A stretch of 64,000 bases of DNA from Rhodeus uyekii. Its lineage: Eukaryota; Chordata; Actinopteri; Cypriniformes; Acheilognathidae. The first letter of the stretch is position 1. Each line of letters opens with the position of its first letter. The translations under genes were made by a program, and so were the position numbers. The stretch lies in the NCBI GenBank assembly GCA_037043235.1, contig JAWRVZ010000042.1, forward strand, positions 3,048,001 to 3,112,000, in the 5' to 3' direction. The notes under the pieces are model-generated. The model did no database searches. It saw nothing but the letters and a program-made list of their open reading frames with translations, and was not told where the DNA came from. Positions 1 to 11,689 of this stretch are shown here, one piece after another.

Positions 1-112
1 AACATTTTTCATTATTTATAACAGTACGCACTTTTGGGCTGGTATTTTTTTAAATGGGCGGGTTTTAAGCTGTAGTTGGGCTGGAAATCTTCAGTCCAAT
101 CTGGCAACACTG
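1..112. mobile_element. hAT-like MITE copy 1, cut by window edge
   Basis: Right end of a short element whose terminal inverted repeat ends CCAATCTGGCAACACTG at position 112. It matches the right half of the complete copy at 4852-5123 nearly base for base (shared GGGCTGGTATTTTT and GGAAATCTTCAGTCC segments). The left half lies outside the window. Confidence 0.75.
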
Positions 113-2124
113 TTGCTGTTACTGTGACGCAGCCGACACGCGATGTGATGACATCATCGTTTCACAAAAAATATAAGGATTGGCCGTCCACACGAGTCCG
201 CAAGGGTGTCGGATTCAGATCTATTCACTTTAGGACCCGGTATCAAAAGAGAGCGGATTCAGTCTCCCAAAACGCCGGATCTGTGTGGACGAAACGCCAA
301 TCCGATAAGAAATGTATGTGGATACAGTGATGCGCGTCTCCGTGTGGACGGGCCCTTAGAGGAGAATAAAATCAAATGCACTTTTTATCCCAGTGCCTTT
401 AGCCCCATCATAACCTTTTATTGTTAATGGCTAATTATTAGTCTTTGGTCATTTTCACAATTAAAAGAGAACATGAATATATTCAGTATTAACTAAAGAC
501 TATTTCAAACGATTTCTGTTTAAACTATAGGTACTGGGTTTTCAGCTTTAGATACAGTGTGAAATCTCTGGCCATCTTTAGTCCCCAAAGTAAGACCCCT
601 TCTTGTATTTCTCTCACACTGTCTAGCAAGACTAGGGTAAATATTTACTGAGATAAATCCGCCAGCAGGAGTGGCCCCCAAGCTCTCCCAAGTGGCCTTT
701 TAGTCGGTCCCCCAGGGGTCCCCTTCCTCTCTGATCCTGAGCAGTGAACCTGTCTTACACAGACCCCCAACTGTGACATTTATAGTCAAGAATGTTCTAC
801 ACCTAACCACAGGCCTGAGAATGTGGCCAAACTACAACCCAAGAACGGTAGATTTTGACACACTAGTTACACACAACTCATACATATGGGAAGTTGACAT
901 GTCCTGTGGTGTGACATGCTATACTGCTATCTATTTTAAACAGCAGTTTGCTACTTCTTAAGAGGAATATTGCACCTCTTTTGGATTCTTTGGATCAACT
1001 TCTAAAGTATTTTCAAATGAGTAAATGAAACCTGGGTCTGGGTCATATTTCTCCCCAAAAATATAAAGTTATTTTAGGACCAATACTAATAGTAATATGT
1101 CATTGTTTCTATCTTGTCTGGGCTGTATTCATTACAAACAAACAAAAGTAATGAGAGTTTTGTTCACATTGTGTTTTGTTCAATATGATGCATCTGTGTT
1201 TTCAACATGAACCACAACAGGGATCGATAAAGGCATCATTTTGGGCCCAATTCTCCCCTTTCAACAATTATAGGTAAAGTCCAGATTATCTTGATGGTTC
1301 TACAGATTATCTTATCATATATTCCTGTGGTGTGATGTGTGTTAAGAGTGACTGAATCTGCTCAGGAAGAATGCAAATCAGAAAGCTCCAACATGTTGAA
1401 TATTTTCGATCAGAAATCCGAGCACAAACACAAACCCACACACTGTAGATTGTCACGCGAAATGAGACATTACCAAATCAGAAAGTGAGCTGACGGAAGA
1501 TTTCATCCAAACCTTTTTTGTCTGTTAAAAAAGCAATCTCGTTGTCCGCCTTGATTATTTACTCTAAAGTCACTTTTTTTATTAACATGTTTGTAATCGC
1601 TAATATTTTGAAAATATGATACAATTTAAAAAATATTTTAGTGTGCGCCAGCCTTACGACACTGAATTCAGACTGTATTCACAAACTCCAGTTTTGTTTA
1701 GCTTTGCCTTTCCTTTATTTCCTGCCAGTATTTACAGTCAAGGGCTCTTCAGGAGTAAAGCCGATATTTAGTGTGGAGTTTCATTGAGTGTAAAGGCCAG
1801 ATTTGTAGTACCCCATAAAGTGCTTCTCTTCCTGCTTGTAAAATTTAATGCCACACTGTTACTGCTGTGAGTGGGTCCTGTGGGCCTCCGCTGGCCTTCG
1901 AATGAAGACGCACTGCCTTCTTGTCATATGTCGGGAATTTAATGATTCTGCTTCTGGTTCTACTAAATAGTTCTGTTTCTTTAAGGTGCTTTTTCAGATA
2001 TTATTTTTCGTATAGTGTGCAATAGAACTGTTATGAAAGGTTTGTAACAAATTTGTATAATATCAATGTTGTTTATTGGCTGCCCAAAGCAAAGGTCTGC
2101 TTTGACCTGTCCTCAAACACTGTA

Positions 2125-2753
2125 CAGTAGTACCTCAAGATACGAAAGGCTCAACTTACGAAAAATCCAAGTTACGAAAGCAAAGACGAATTTTTTTTTA
2201 CTGCTCTACATACGAAAAGTTTTCAAGATACGAAAGGTTTCTGAAAGTCCGAGATTCGCCCCATAACAATTTTGAAACTCGCCATCTTAGTTATAGTAGA
2301 CTCGCCACCATCCTCCTGCTCTCCCATTGGTTCCTGATGCTAGCCAAGCCATGAGATCCTTCTCTCTAATTGGACAGCATCCCTCCCATCATGCATCTTC
2401 TATACGTAAGTGCTGGTGTGCTTTAGCTCAGCCACTCCGCACCCGAAACTTTACATTTTTTATGTGTTTTCGTAAAGTTAAGTGTACGTACGTACGTACG
2501 TTATCTGCCGTTTGTCCTCCTCCTCTGCCACCACTTTCGGAGATAGCCTCACTCGAACGGTAAGCTTCGACATTTTACGTTATTTCATTGTTTATAGGTC
2601 AATTTAGCTTTATTATGATTTTTAATGGGGTGTTTTTGGAGGGCTTGGAACGGATTAGCCATTTTACATGTAAAATGTGTTCCAAGATACGAAAAACTCA
2701 TTATACGAAGGCCGCCTCGGAACGGATTAATTTCTTATCTCGAGGTACCACTG
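2125..2753. mobile_element. Mariner-type MITE A, copy 1 (629 bp, TA duplication)
   Basis: Bounded by TA on each side. It starts CAGTAGTACCTCAAGATACG and ends GAGGTACCACTG, so the ends are inverted repeats (CAGTrGTACCTCrAGATA). A second copy at 37427-38072 aligns along almost the whole length. There is no transposase frame; TA target duplications and CAGT termini fit a non-autonomous Tc1/mariner element. It contains a CGTACGTACGTACGTTAT alternating run near 2486-2503. Confidence 0.85.
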
Positions 2754-3329
2754 TAGTTGTAGCTGAGGCCTGGAAGAGTGGTGTGAAAAAATAGCATCAT
2801 AGAGACACTTTAGCAGATCAAATAATTATTCTTTTAGTATTTTTATTACTGGTTATTATTGGTTCGATCTACATACTGAATAACATTTATTAATTCATAA
2901 ATGAAGAAGAGGATGATTTCATTTCTCAATACTGTGAGCTTTGGTGGAAATACACGGATGTTAATAGAACTGTTAATAGAAATAGATGTATTAGCTTTAT
3001 GGCCTTTTTGGTTTGACGGTTACAGCCAAGTTCTGTCAAAATCATATGCCAAGATACACACGTGGTTTCTTGACCAAAAGATAAAAACATGGAAACTGCA
3101 ATGAAATCTCGCAGATGCCTCTCACGGAAAAGCTTCTTTGGAGCAATTACACAGTGACATTCCTGGTGGTGACGGCATGCTGGAGTAATGGACACGGCGT
3201 TCCGCATGGAATAACATCCATCCTGGAAAGAGCTGAGGCAGGGAGGCTGTCTCACCCCACTCCCTTGATGACTTGAAAGAGAATGTGAGTGCTGTCTGCG
3301 TCCATGTGAAGTTTATCTCTCTTCCTGTC

Positions 3330-3640
3330 TTTCATCACTGTGGTTATTAAACCTCCATCCCCAGAGCTCGCCGATGTCTAATTACACCGACGGTAAACAA
3401 AAGGAAGGCTGAGGGAGGGGAGATGAAAAACCGCAGCTGGACAGTGCCGTGTTATTATAATTCTTTAAGCGATACTGTTAACGTGGTCGGGCATCTTAGC
3501 CCAGCACCTAATAACAGCATGGAGGTAATTACAGGTCTAGTGGGGGCGGCACATACTGAGCTGAGCTAGATGCTTGTTAACTTCCCTCAGGCCAAAGGCC
3601 GGCGAGCTTCCGCGCACATTGAGCCGAGCATTGGCGCTTC
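3330..3640. promoter_or_regulatory. Candidate conserved non-coding element in bmp6 intron 4
   Basis: A stretch of balanced base composition that lacks recognisable repeat text and contains several homeodomain-type cores in short space (CTAATTACACC near 3378, GGTAATTACAGG near 3524) and an AACCGCAG Runx-like core near 3429. Such composition in a BMP gene intron is what a vertebrate enhancer tends to look like. This is inference; conservation was not tested. Confidence 0.25.
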
Positions 3641-4476
3641 ATGTGCTGTTATGTTTTTACAGATAGTCGAATTGCACGTAATTGTGCTTCACCTGAATTG
3701 GAAGCTCATAGAGACTTTTCAAAGGGTGAAACCTGTCAAAAACATATCAGTGCCATTTTTCTGCCCAGAATCGAAAGAAAGAAAAGGTAAAAGACTTTTT
3801 TGCATTGTGACATTATTTTCATGATTTTAGGGAACTAAATTAAACTTCACTATATTCCATTTATTCACTTCTTGAGCGTCAACCTGAAAATTTAATTTCA
3901 AATCTGCCAACTGTCTGCGCTCCAAAGCATTTAATATTTATGACTGTATGAGATTATTGCTGAAGTAAAAGAAAAAGTTAACTTTTTTACATTTATTGTT
4001 ATGAAAAATACTCAAAAATAAAAAAAATTTCCCATTTTCTTTATGAAATATATATTTTCAAAAACACGTTTCACTCTAAAATTGTGAGACAATCAAAGCT
4101 ATTAGTATAAAACGAGCTTTGTTCCAAATTTCATGTTGATATCCAAAAACATGACTTTTCAGAAATAATTTGTTTGTGTATTGTAACAAATGTGTTTTCA
4201 GGACCATTTAACTGTTTCAAATCATGTCCATGAAATTATTTGAGAGTGAGTGAGCGAGCGTGTGTGTGTGTGTTTCACACAGCAAGTGCCAAAACCTTGG
4301 CAATGGTTCATCCCATTCCGATGGAAGAAAAAAAATGTTTTAGTCAAAAATTACTGAACAGCTATGTGGACAGGATATGACAGCTAACAGGATATGTGCA
4401 TATTTTTATTGTTTTTATTTAGCTTTAATTTATTTGTTTTACAATTTTAGTACTTCAGCTAATTTCATTTTAGTTC

Positions 4477-4997
4477 CCTTGAAAGGAAACTATTCCCCAT
4501 AGCTGCATCGAACGCTTTGGGGAATACCTTGACAAGGACGATCGACCAAGTGTGAGTGACAGCCGCAAGTCGGTGACGTCACGAACCAGGTTGTTAAAGG
4601 TGCGCCGGAAATCGGAGACGGTTGCTATGTGTGTGTTGTGTTGTCGCGCTGGTTGTTTGAGTTTCTTTCGACTGAACTATTCCCTAGACTAGTTTAAAAG
4701 AAAAGGGCTCTCCAATTGTACAAAATGGCGAATCAAACATTTGTGCAGTGCGCGTCTCCCTGCCCTCAATACATTTCGGGTGGGGACGCGCACTCGCTGT
4801 GTGATTATTGGGAGCAGAGCATGCTCGGTAATCAGTCAGCCATCGCTGCAGCAGTGTTGCCAGATTGGGAGGGTTCCCGCCCAATTGGGCTCCTTTTGGT
4901 CATGTGCGACCGGAAAAAAATGCATTGGGCTGGTTGATAAAAATTGGGCTGGTTTGTGATGCATAAAAAAACCCACCCAAATTCCATATAATTCCCC

Positions 4998-5028
<31 letters not shown>

Positions 5029-5480
5029 ACACACAATATTGGTCTTGGGCTGGTATTTTTATAAATGGATGGGTTTTATGCTGTAGTTGGGTTGGAAATC
5101 TTCAGTCCAATCTGGCAACACTGCGCTGCTCCGCTCCTGCCTGGCGATCTTTGATACTGAGTCCGCCCAGGCTCGCGCTCCCCAGGGCTAGTATCCCACT
5201 GTAGTCGAGGTTCTGTGGCGATCTAGGTCCTGGGGTTCGCAAATTGATCTGACGGCGCAGTGTGAGACGAGCGCTGCCTTATCTCAGCCCTTTCCCGGGC
5301 AGATCCAGTGCCAGTGCACGCCCGAGGGCGGTTACATCTGATCAAGCAGAGGCACAGGCGTTGCAACGATCTATCTCTGAGGAGTTGGACGTTGTCAGCA
5401 TTAAATGTTGAGAGAAGTTTTGCCACTTTTCTCTCCAGCATATGAGGAGTTAATCGAGGTAGTGACTCACGTGCCATGTT
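4477..5480 (+). mobile_element. DIRS-type retroelement 5' region and gag relic, interrupted by a hAT insertion
   Basis: The plus-strand segment starts with the palindromic TTCCCTTGAAAGGAAAC and runs into a possible gag start near 4725 (MANQTFVQCASPCPQ, then GGDAHSLC, resembling the Cys/His-containing start of fish DIRS gag). After the hAT insertion at 4852-5123, the gag-like text resumes; frames near 5380-5470 give SEELDVVSI and FSPAYEELIEVVTHV, which I recall as conserved in fish DIRS gag. Many stops and frame breaks make it a pseudogene. The right boundary near 5480 is approximate. Confidence 0.6.
4852..5123. mobile_element. hAT-like MITE copy 2 (272 bp)
   Basis: Complete non-autonomous element with perfect 17-base inverted ends: CAGTGTTGCCAGATTGG on the left, CCAATCTGGCAACACTG on the right. 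The flanks are CGCTGCAG (left) and CGCTGCTC (right), matching at 6 of 8 positions, which fits a decayed 8-bp hAT target duplication. Its interior holds a C-run and an AC microsatellite (4994-5035). It is inserted in the DIRS gag relic. Confidence 0.8.
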
Positions 5481-5642
5481 AAAAAAAGGAGCGATAAATG
5501 AGAAAATAAATGAATTAGACGATCGCGTCCTGCCAGTTAGAGTCCATCCCCCACGTCGGGATTTTTTTCCTGGATCTCCACACTGAGGCCAATCAGGCAA
5601 CAGTGGCAAGGAACCAAAACTCCAGCAGGAGACACAGTGAAT

Positions 5643-5800
5643 GAAGAGTTATCAGATATTAAACATACAGTCTACTAATACTCTGAGAAATAGTTATCAT
5701 GTAGTTGTAAAGTTACTTATAGTCAGTGTGTTGAGGAGCATCACAATACAGAGTTATCAGATATTAAGCAGTCTACTAATAGTCAACTAATTATCATATT
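5643..5800 (+). repeat. Dispersed repeat with TTATCAGATATTAAAC and TACTAATACTC units, copy 1
   Basis: Shares TTATCAGATATTAA, CAGTCTACTAATA, CATGTAGTTGTAAAGTTACTT and the GAGGAGCATCACAATA block with copies at 46441-46545 (plus) and 58545-58790 (both orientations). Within this copy the unit occurs twice. The element class was not determined. Confidence 0.6.
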
Positions 5801-6998
5801 TACTATCATTATATATCACATTTGTTTTCACAATTATCATCATCGTAAATTGTCATGAAAATTGTCCAAATGCAAGCAAAGATTATTATATTAAATATTA
5901 TTTGTTATTTTCTCTTGCATCTGAAATGAATGAATTTTGAATGAATTTTATCTTAACATTGGCTTAGTGATTTTTCTTAAAATTCAATTATCGAGCCTAT
6001 AAACTATAGTGCACTTGTATCTCTCAATATGGGTCAAGATGCAGCGTTCACAGGCAGTCCATGAATGCTTTGATAAGAGTGATTTCATATTGGAACCATA
6101 TGCCTTCTCAACACTGCTATGAGGGGACGGCTGTCACAACGGCCTCGCAACTTCCTGCTCCAAATATAAATATTTACACTCCAGACATCCCAAGTTGAGT
6201 CAAAGAGAGGGGTTGATGTTTTGGGTTACATAAAGTGCGATTCTTCAGGACAAATTAGCAGATTTTCTCAAAGCAGATTTTCCTCATTAGACGAGACACG
6301 CAGTTTGCGTGGTTTAGGAGCTTTGAGTTTAAGCACTACTGTATAAAAGGGTGAAACAGTGACTCACATATGGCTCTGGTGTAAATTATTCTTAGCAGGA
6401 TGCAATGTATGTGTAAGGGTTTACATCAATTAGCTGTATTGTGGTCATGAACATACACTGAATACTTTACCTTTGGCAAACACAGATAATTCCTAAATTA
6501 AAGCAGAGATAAATCACTGTTCCTTACAAAAGACAAATATGTGCATCTTAAAGCACATCAAGGAAACAGTTCCCATTCAGATTTAGCCCATTTTTAATAT
6601 GAATGAAACTTATGAACTCATAAACTTTTATAAATTATGATAAATATACAGTAAGGTCCACCCTAAGGTCCTTTGTTTTGAGGGCTCACATTCACAATTA
6701 AGTCTGGATTATGTGGGGGTTTAGCACTAAGCTTTCAGACCACCCCAAAACAGGGTAATAATGAGAAGCAGAAACTGGATTAAGACCCCACTGTCCACTA
6801 CTATAAACTATACTACTACTATTTATATGGTACCCATTTAAAGTATCCCCATTATGCTTTTTCAAATATTGCCCCTCATGCAGTGGGTAATAGAGCTGTT
6901 TGTGAATAGAAAAAATGTCTATTTTAAAGATCAAAGTGGATGATAAATAAAGAGTTACTGTCTCATAAAAAATTTGAACTGCTGAAACTAGTCATCCT

Positions 6999-6999
6999 A

Positions 7000-7030
<31 letters not shown>

Positions 7031-7031
7031 T
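6999..7031. repeat. TA microsatellite
   Basis: About 33 bases of alternating TA with one G interruption. Confidence 0.9.
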
Positions 7032-8363
7032 TGAAAGATTTTAAGTATATTTGCTTAAACAGATTGATTACAATTGATATAATTACACATACATTTTTTC
7101 ATAAGGGTCTGAACATTCACTACTGAACTTGCTTAAAGCCCTGATGTACTCACAGAACAGTTCTTTTTTTGCTCTTCTCTTAGGGGTAAAAATAAGTTTG
7201 AAATATAGCTGTGCTATATTGTTATCCTAATATTCTGACACTGTCCTCGGTACTATGAAAAAATAAGCACACAACAAAAAATGACAGCAGTGAGAAAACA
7301 AAAGTTAAGAAAGCATCTGATCATAGCATGTGAATATTTTTGCACAAGTTCTGCAATTCTCCAGTCAAGTCACATTACATGTATGTAGCACTTTACACAA
7401 TAGATTGCTTTAAAGCAGCATCTTTACAGTAATAAACACGGAAAACATGTTTCTTTCAAGTAGAATTACAACTTCATTTGATTTATAGAAGCTCTCCAGT
7501 GTGTTCATGTTTTTACTTGTGGACGTAAGATCTCGACAAACTGAACAGAATAAATGAACCAGAGAAGATTTTGACCTCAAAAAGGCGGAGTCTCAGAGCC
7601 ACACCCCCTTACTGCGTGATTGCCATGGGCCAATGATAGTTTGATGATGTTTACCACCTAGTACAAACTTGTTCGATTTTGTTCGATATCACACCAGTGT
7701 TTGACATGCAGTAACATGGTAACAAACCTCAACACTCAAAGGGTCAAAGAGTTTCTATTAAATGTTTGCCCTTTAAGCAAATGTATTATAATCAGATTTA
7801 AACATGTCAGTAAATGTTTTGGCTATTTGACCTGATAAATGTACCATAAAACTTACACTTATGCCCACAATAGTGCCCCTTGTGGTAACACCAATAATGC
7901 ATTGTGTACTTTAATGCATATTGTAATGCAACAATCTGTGAAATCAAGCTTTTTTAGTTAGAAATGTTCATAATTTTGTTCATAATTTTATTCATAAAAT
8001 GCTTAAAAGCTTAGTGTCCCACGTTCACACCCATATTAAAGAAACGCTTTTTTATGTGTCTCTTATTGATTCATACTGGTGAGGGCTGGCAAAAGACTTC
8101 AAATCAGGACACAGCATGTCAGGCCAACATATGTGCTGCTTCCTAAATTAATTCTCAAAAGAATCTTAAAGATATTTATTGAGTCCAGATTTTCATTATG
8201 AAGTGGTATATCTGGACTCAATAAAACTCATCAGATTCAAAAACCTCCCCAAACCATCCGGGTCACCAGAATTAAAAGAGACTGGATGGCTGATTTCTGC
8301 CATAGATGCATATTTAACTTTTCTTGGTCTTGGTGCACAATATGGGAAATACAAATGTCTAAC

Positions 8364-8558
8364 CTGTTTGAGCTGATCCCTTTGTCGCCTCCTGTGGACT
8401 GTTGGAACGATTGCGGTTCTGTTGACGACGTCTGGCCGTTGACCGGGCAGTGCGAATATGGACTTCACTTACTTTGAAAAAGGCCACCATGAAAGGCTGT
8501 CTCTCCAAAGCGCCATCACGACCCACTAACCCTGCTTCCTTGGAACTGATGCTTCTTC
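8364..8558 (-). CDS. bmp6: bmp6 exon 4: prodomain end, furin site, start of mature ligand
   Basis: Fourth coding exon, 195 bp, acceptor after a long T-tract (TTTAAAG|GA) and donor ACAG|GTTAGA, phase 1 to phase 1. The peptide reads AGLVGRDGALERQPFMVAFF, then KVSEVHIRTAR|STARRRQQNRNRSN. RTAR (residues 276-279) fits a furin R-x-x-R cleavage site, and the following Arg-rich stretch with RRRQQ-NRNRS is the heparin-binding mature N-terminus typical of BMP6. An N-R-S sequon is present. The cystine-knot domain (exons 5-7) is not found in the 8.3 kb to the left, so this is a partial gene in the window. Confidence 0.92.
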
Positions 8559-8680
8559 CTTTAAAAAAAAAAAAAGTCAAAGAGAGTATTATAGATGATA
8601 TAGTTTTTGATGCAAAGATGTGAATATTTAGAGCATCTCTTTGATAAGTGCTGTTTGTTCATATTACATTTATCAAACGC

Positions 8681-8845
8681 TTTTACATTTATATTTTATA
8701 TTTATGCATTTGGTTCCTTTTTATCCAAAGCGACTTTCATTGCATTCAAGAAATACATTGACATTCTAATCAGTTCTTGCTTTCCCTGGGAATTGAACCT
8801 ATAAACTTGGCGTTGCAAGTGCCACGCTCTACTGTTTGAATTATA
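8681..8845 (-). mobile_element. tRNA-derived SINE (minus strand)
   Basis: On the minus strand the element begins with a tRNA-like head (AGAGCGTGGCACTTGCAACGCC region, then a decayed B box) and continues into the tail shared with the plus-strand SINE at 62253-62425: GCTTTCC-like head, TCAGTTCTTG segment, and AAAGTCGCTTTGGATAAAA-type core (here with substitutions). It ends in TAAATGTAAA-like text. It abuts the LTR element on its right. Confidence 0.7.
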
Positions 8846-8860
8846 TGCACACAAATGTTT

Positions 8861-9172
8861 ATTTTGGGTTAAGATGATGATGGTAAGATCAAAAATACTT
8901 TAATGAAGAAAAAAACACAGATCATTCACATAGATGCAGGAATTGTAACAGCATTGTTACCACACACACACACACACACACACACAGTCAACACAAACAA
9001 CCGACAACTGAAGAGTGAGCAGGAAGAATTAAATAAACATACAGTGATGAACAGAAATGAGTAACAGCTGTTATGATCCATGTCAGTTGTGATTAATGTG
9101 TAGCGGGAGAACTGAAAAAAATGTGACTGAATAAAAACAAAACTAAAAGTCCCTGTGCTGTGACGAGTGACA
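8861..9172 (-). repeat. LTR 1 of the intron 3 element
   Basis: Direct repeat partner of 10538-10822. The left tip is decayed; the right tip GAGTGACA is clear. It is longer than LTR 2, mainly through a CA microsatellite expansion. Confidence 0.7.
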
Positions 9173-10537
9173 GAACGCCTCCTCCTGGAAGTGGCGTCAA
9201 GGTGGCAAGGAAGAAGAGACGGTGAAGTGCTGGAGAAAGGGGCAGGCACATTTGGGCAGAAGGATGCCGGAGGAGGGCAGACACTGGGAGGAGGTGAAGG
9301 GAGGACAAGATTTTCAAAGGAGGAGGATGGTTGAGGACACAGACCCAGAGCTCAGTGGAGATGATGGAGTGAGGAACTAGTGTGTTGTGATGACCGATAA
9401 CATCCTGGTGACAACTGACGGAGACTGAGCCGATGGTTTCCAGGGGGCAGGCGGAGATCAGATGGACCGAGGAGACTGAGGCGAAGGTGTGGCGACGAAC
9501 ACTCGAGGCGCAGCCGGTGTACCCGAAGACAGACCGACGACCAAGGCGATGCCGAAGGGAAGGAGGAGCCCGCTGCAGCCGTAGAGGTGGAGGGACAGAG
9601 CGTAGTGGACTTACTGGAAGTCCGCGGCGTAGGTGGAGCGACAACTGACCAAGAGGGAGCCAATGGGATGAAGAAACCCAGTGGAGCAACCAGGTTGAGG
9701 GTCCCTGGTGGAGCTGAGGATGGGTTGAGCCAGGCGATGATAGGTCGACAGGCTGAGGTGGAGTGTAGGGATCCGAGACCTGAGGCAGAGTCACGGGATC
9801 CTCTAGCACAGATAAGGCTGGAGGCAGCAGCTCCTGCGTTTCTGGTCGCGGTGCAGGACTGTAGGCATCCAGCAGAGTAAGGGCTGGAAGACTGGCTGAG
9901 CTCAGGGATGATGAAAGTGAGGTTGATGAGGTCAATGGCAGTAATTTGTCTTCCCATGTGGTTAGGTTCTCTGTGCTGTGTAGAAACAGCAATGAACCAG
10001 GATAAGTAGATGTTACTGGGCGGGATCCGGTGGGAAGCAGAACCTTGGTGTTCAGGTCTTCCAGCCAGTCATCGCTTTACATTTCCACCAGATTTCTTTC
10101 TGTCACTGATCACAAGCTCACACCCCTGGTCAGCCTCACTCTGGGGCTTTTCTTCTGGGGGTGAGGGTCAGCGCTGTTCTCTCCTCATTATCAGTCTGAA
10201 GCGTTGCGGCAGGTGGTAGCTCTCCGTCTGCGGAGATTCTAATTCCACGGTCAAAGGTGGCAGTGTGTTGGGACTCTGGGTCAGGCTGGGTACCGGATCG
10301 GGGAATGAAGTTCTCTATACATCGGAAGATTGCCTCCTTCCAGCCCAGTCCTGACATGCCTGAAAGCTCCCTCGGGTGTATAAAGTTCACCCCAACCCGT
10401 TACATCAACTTGATGATCTCATCATCCAAGGGGTAGGGGGCGATGAAATGGCAGAATTTAGCAGTGAAGGTGATCAACTCGCTGCGATCTGCACCACAAG
10501 TTAGTAACTCATATTCCAATTTTTAGATCGGTTATTC

Positions 10538-10822
10538 TGTCATGGGTCAAGACGATGATGATGAGTGGAAAATACTTTAATGAAAAAACAATGGAAGATA
10601 ATCCACATAGATACAGGAATTGTGAAACCACACACACGTAGTCAACACAGACAGACAACTGAAGATTGAGCAGGAAGAATTAAATACACATATGGTGATG
10701 AACAGAAATGGCTAACAGCTGTGATGATCCATGTCAATGGTGATTAATATATGGCAGGAAAACTGAAACAATGTGACTGAATGAAAACAAACTAAGAGTC
10801 CTTGGTCTGTGACTGCGTGACA
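10538..10822 (-). repeat. LTR 2 of the intron 3 element
   Basis: Begins TGTCATGGGTC and ends GCGTGACA, the TG...CA form of an LTR with 5-base inverted tips (TGTCA/TGACA). It aligns collinearly with 8861-9172 with scattered substitutions. Confidence 0.75.
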
Positions 10823-10956
10823 GACCCTTTGAATTGGTCATGTGCCTTGCAAACCAAACTGAATCAAATAGATCTGAACTCTGATTTACCAAAGGAAATT
10901 AAAATTAATAGGTTAAACTAGCCAATGAAGTTAAACTCATCTTAAACTTATCTTAC

Positions 10957-11105
10957 CAGAGCTGGTCTCCACTCTGATCTGTAGACCCAAGTTATAATGT
11001 GGACTCATCACCCAGAGATTACTAGTTGCTGTGATGTCAAACTCCAGCCAACCTTCTTCAGCCGCCCACAGCCTGCGAGATTCCAGCACAAACAAGTCGG
11101 CATTC
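10957..11105 (-). CDS. bmp6: bmp6 exon 3: prodomain
   Basis: Third coding exon, 149 bp, acceptor GTTTACAG|GAATGCC and donor CTCTG|GTAAGA. It completes the split Arg codon from exon 2 (phase 2) and ends in phase 1. The peptide has NADLFVLESRRLW, EEGWLEFDITATSNLWV and NLGLQIRVETSSG; WLEFDITATSNLWV is the BMP6 version of this block. It covers about residues 191-240 and forms part of the latency-associated fold that chaperones the ligand. The intron on its left is short and filled with a mobile element. Confidence 0.93.
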
Positions 11106-11689
11106 CTGTAAACGAGCAAGTCTGAAGATCATTAAAAGTTATAAATAATGCTATTTACTTGAATCAATAACATTGTATAATGGCGTTTTATTATTTGTAA
11201 GAAAAAATATAAAGTTAAAATATTTGGAATAAATGGTAGTAATAATAATATATATGTATGGAATAACAAGCATAAATGGAAACCAGAGCAAATACAGGTA
11301 CAGGTAGGTGAGAAATGTTCCACTTAGTAGTATTAAGTAATAGATTTATAAATAATTTTAAAATTATATTTCCAATAAAATCAAATTAGGTTGTTACAGT
11401 TTAGGCTTATTAAATTAGGGTTATTACAGTTAAATGAAATAAAAAATAAAAAAACATAAAAAACATTTCTGTTGCTTGATATAAAATAAAAGTTAACTGA
11501 AATAAAATAATACACAACAAAACACACAAAAATTAATAAAACTTTCAATAATTTTTTTAATCTAAAACATAAATGTAAAAACTGATCAAAAACATTAATA
11601 AAAACTATAATAGTATCTCACTGTTCCCCACCTCATTCTGATTTCATCTATTCAACCTTCAAAAAAATGTAAAAAAAAAAAAACTCAGC

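Larger units (their letters stand above)
1..8363 (-). other. bmp6: bmp6 intron 4, partial (right end)
   Basis: Non-coding DNA between the exon 4 donor and the window edge. Recognised content: hAT copy at 1-112, mariner MITE at 2125-2753, candidate conserved block at about 3330-3640, DIRS gag relic at 4477-5480 interrupted by hAT copy 2, short LINE-tail and ATTAAACAGTCTAC-type repeats at 5590-5800, and a TA microsatellite at 6999-7031. Nothing convincing is seen in 113-2124, 2754-3330, 3650-4470 or 5810-8360 beyond scattered repeat-like text. No mature BMP exon motif (GWQDWI, CCAPTKL) was found on the minus strand. Confidence 0.75.
8861..10822 (-). mobile_element. Non-autonomous LTR retroelement (LARD/TRIM-like) filling intron 3
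   Basis: Two direct repeats of about 300 bp (8861-9172 and 10538-10822) share long blocks such as AATACTTTAATGAA, GAGCAGGAAGAATTAAATA and GTGATGAACAGAAATG. They end in TGACA, and the better preserved one starts TGTCA. Between them lie 1.37 kb without reverse transcriptase, protease or integrase motifs. On the minus strand a purine run GGAGGAGG sits just before the 9172 LTR boundary, as a polypurine tract would, giving minus orientation. Long open frames here (up to 299 codons) are Pro/Ser-rich low-complexity frames without family motifs. LTR1 carries a CA microsatellite (8960-8986). No matching target duplication is visible. Confidence 0.7.
8559..10956 (-). other. bmp6: bmp6 intron 3
   Basis: 2.4 kb intron between exons 3 and 4 with consensus donor and acceptor. 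Roughly 2.1 kb of it is mobile DNA: a minus-strand SINE at 8681-8845 and an LTR-bounded element at 8861-10822. The remaining edges are 122 bp and 134 bp. Confidence 0.85.

Noticed and set aside
5223..5609. 128-codon minus-strand open frame
   Set aside because: Shadow of DIRS gag relic and a repeat boundary; no motif on this strand.
1..8363. bmp6 exons 5 to 7
   Set aside because: Searched the minus strand for the cystine-knot motifs (GWQDWI, CCAPTKL, CGCH end) and found none.
9093..9992. 299-codon minus-strand open frame
   Set aside because: Lies inside the LTR-bounded non-coding element, is Pro/Ser-rich low complexity, and overlaps other open frames of similar length. No domain motif.
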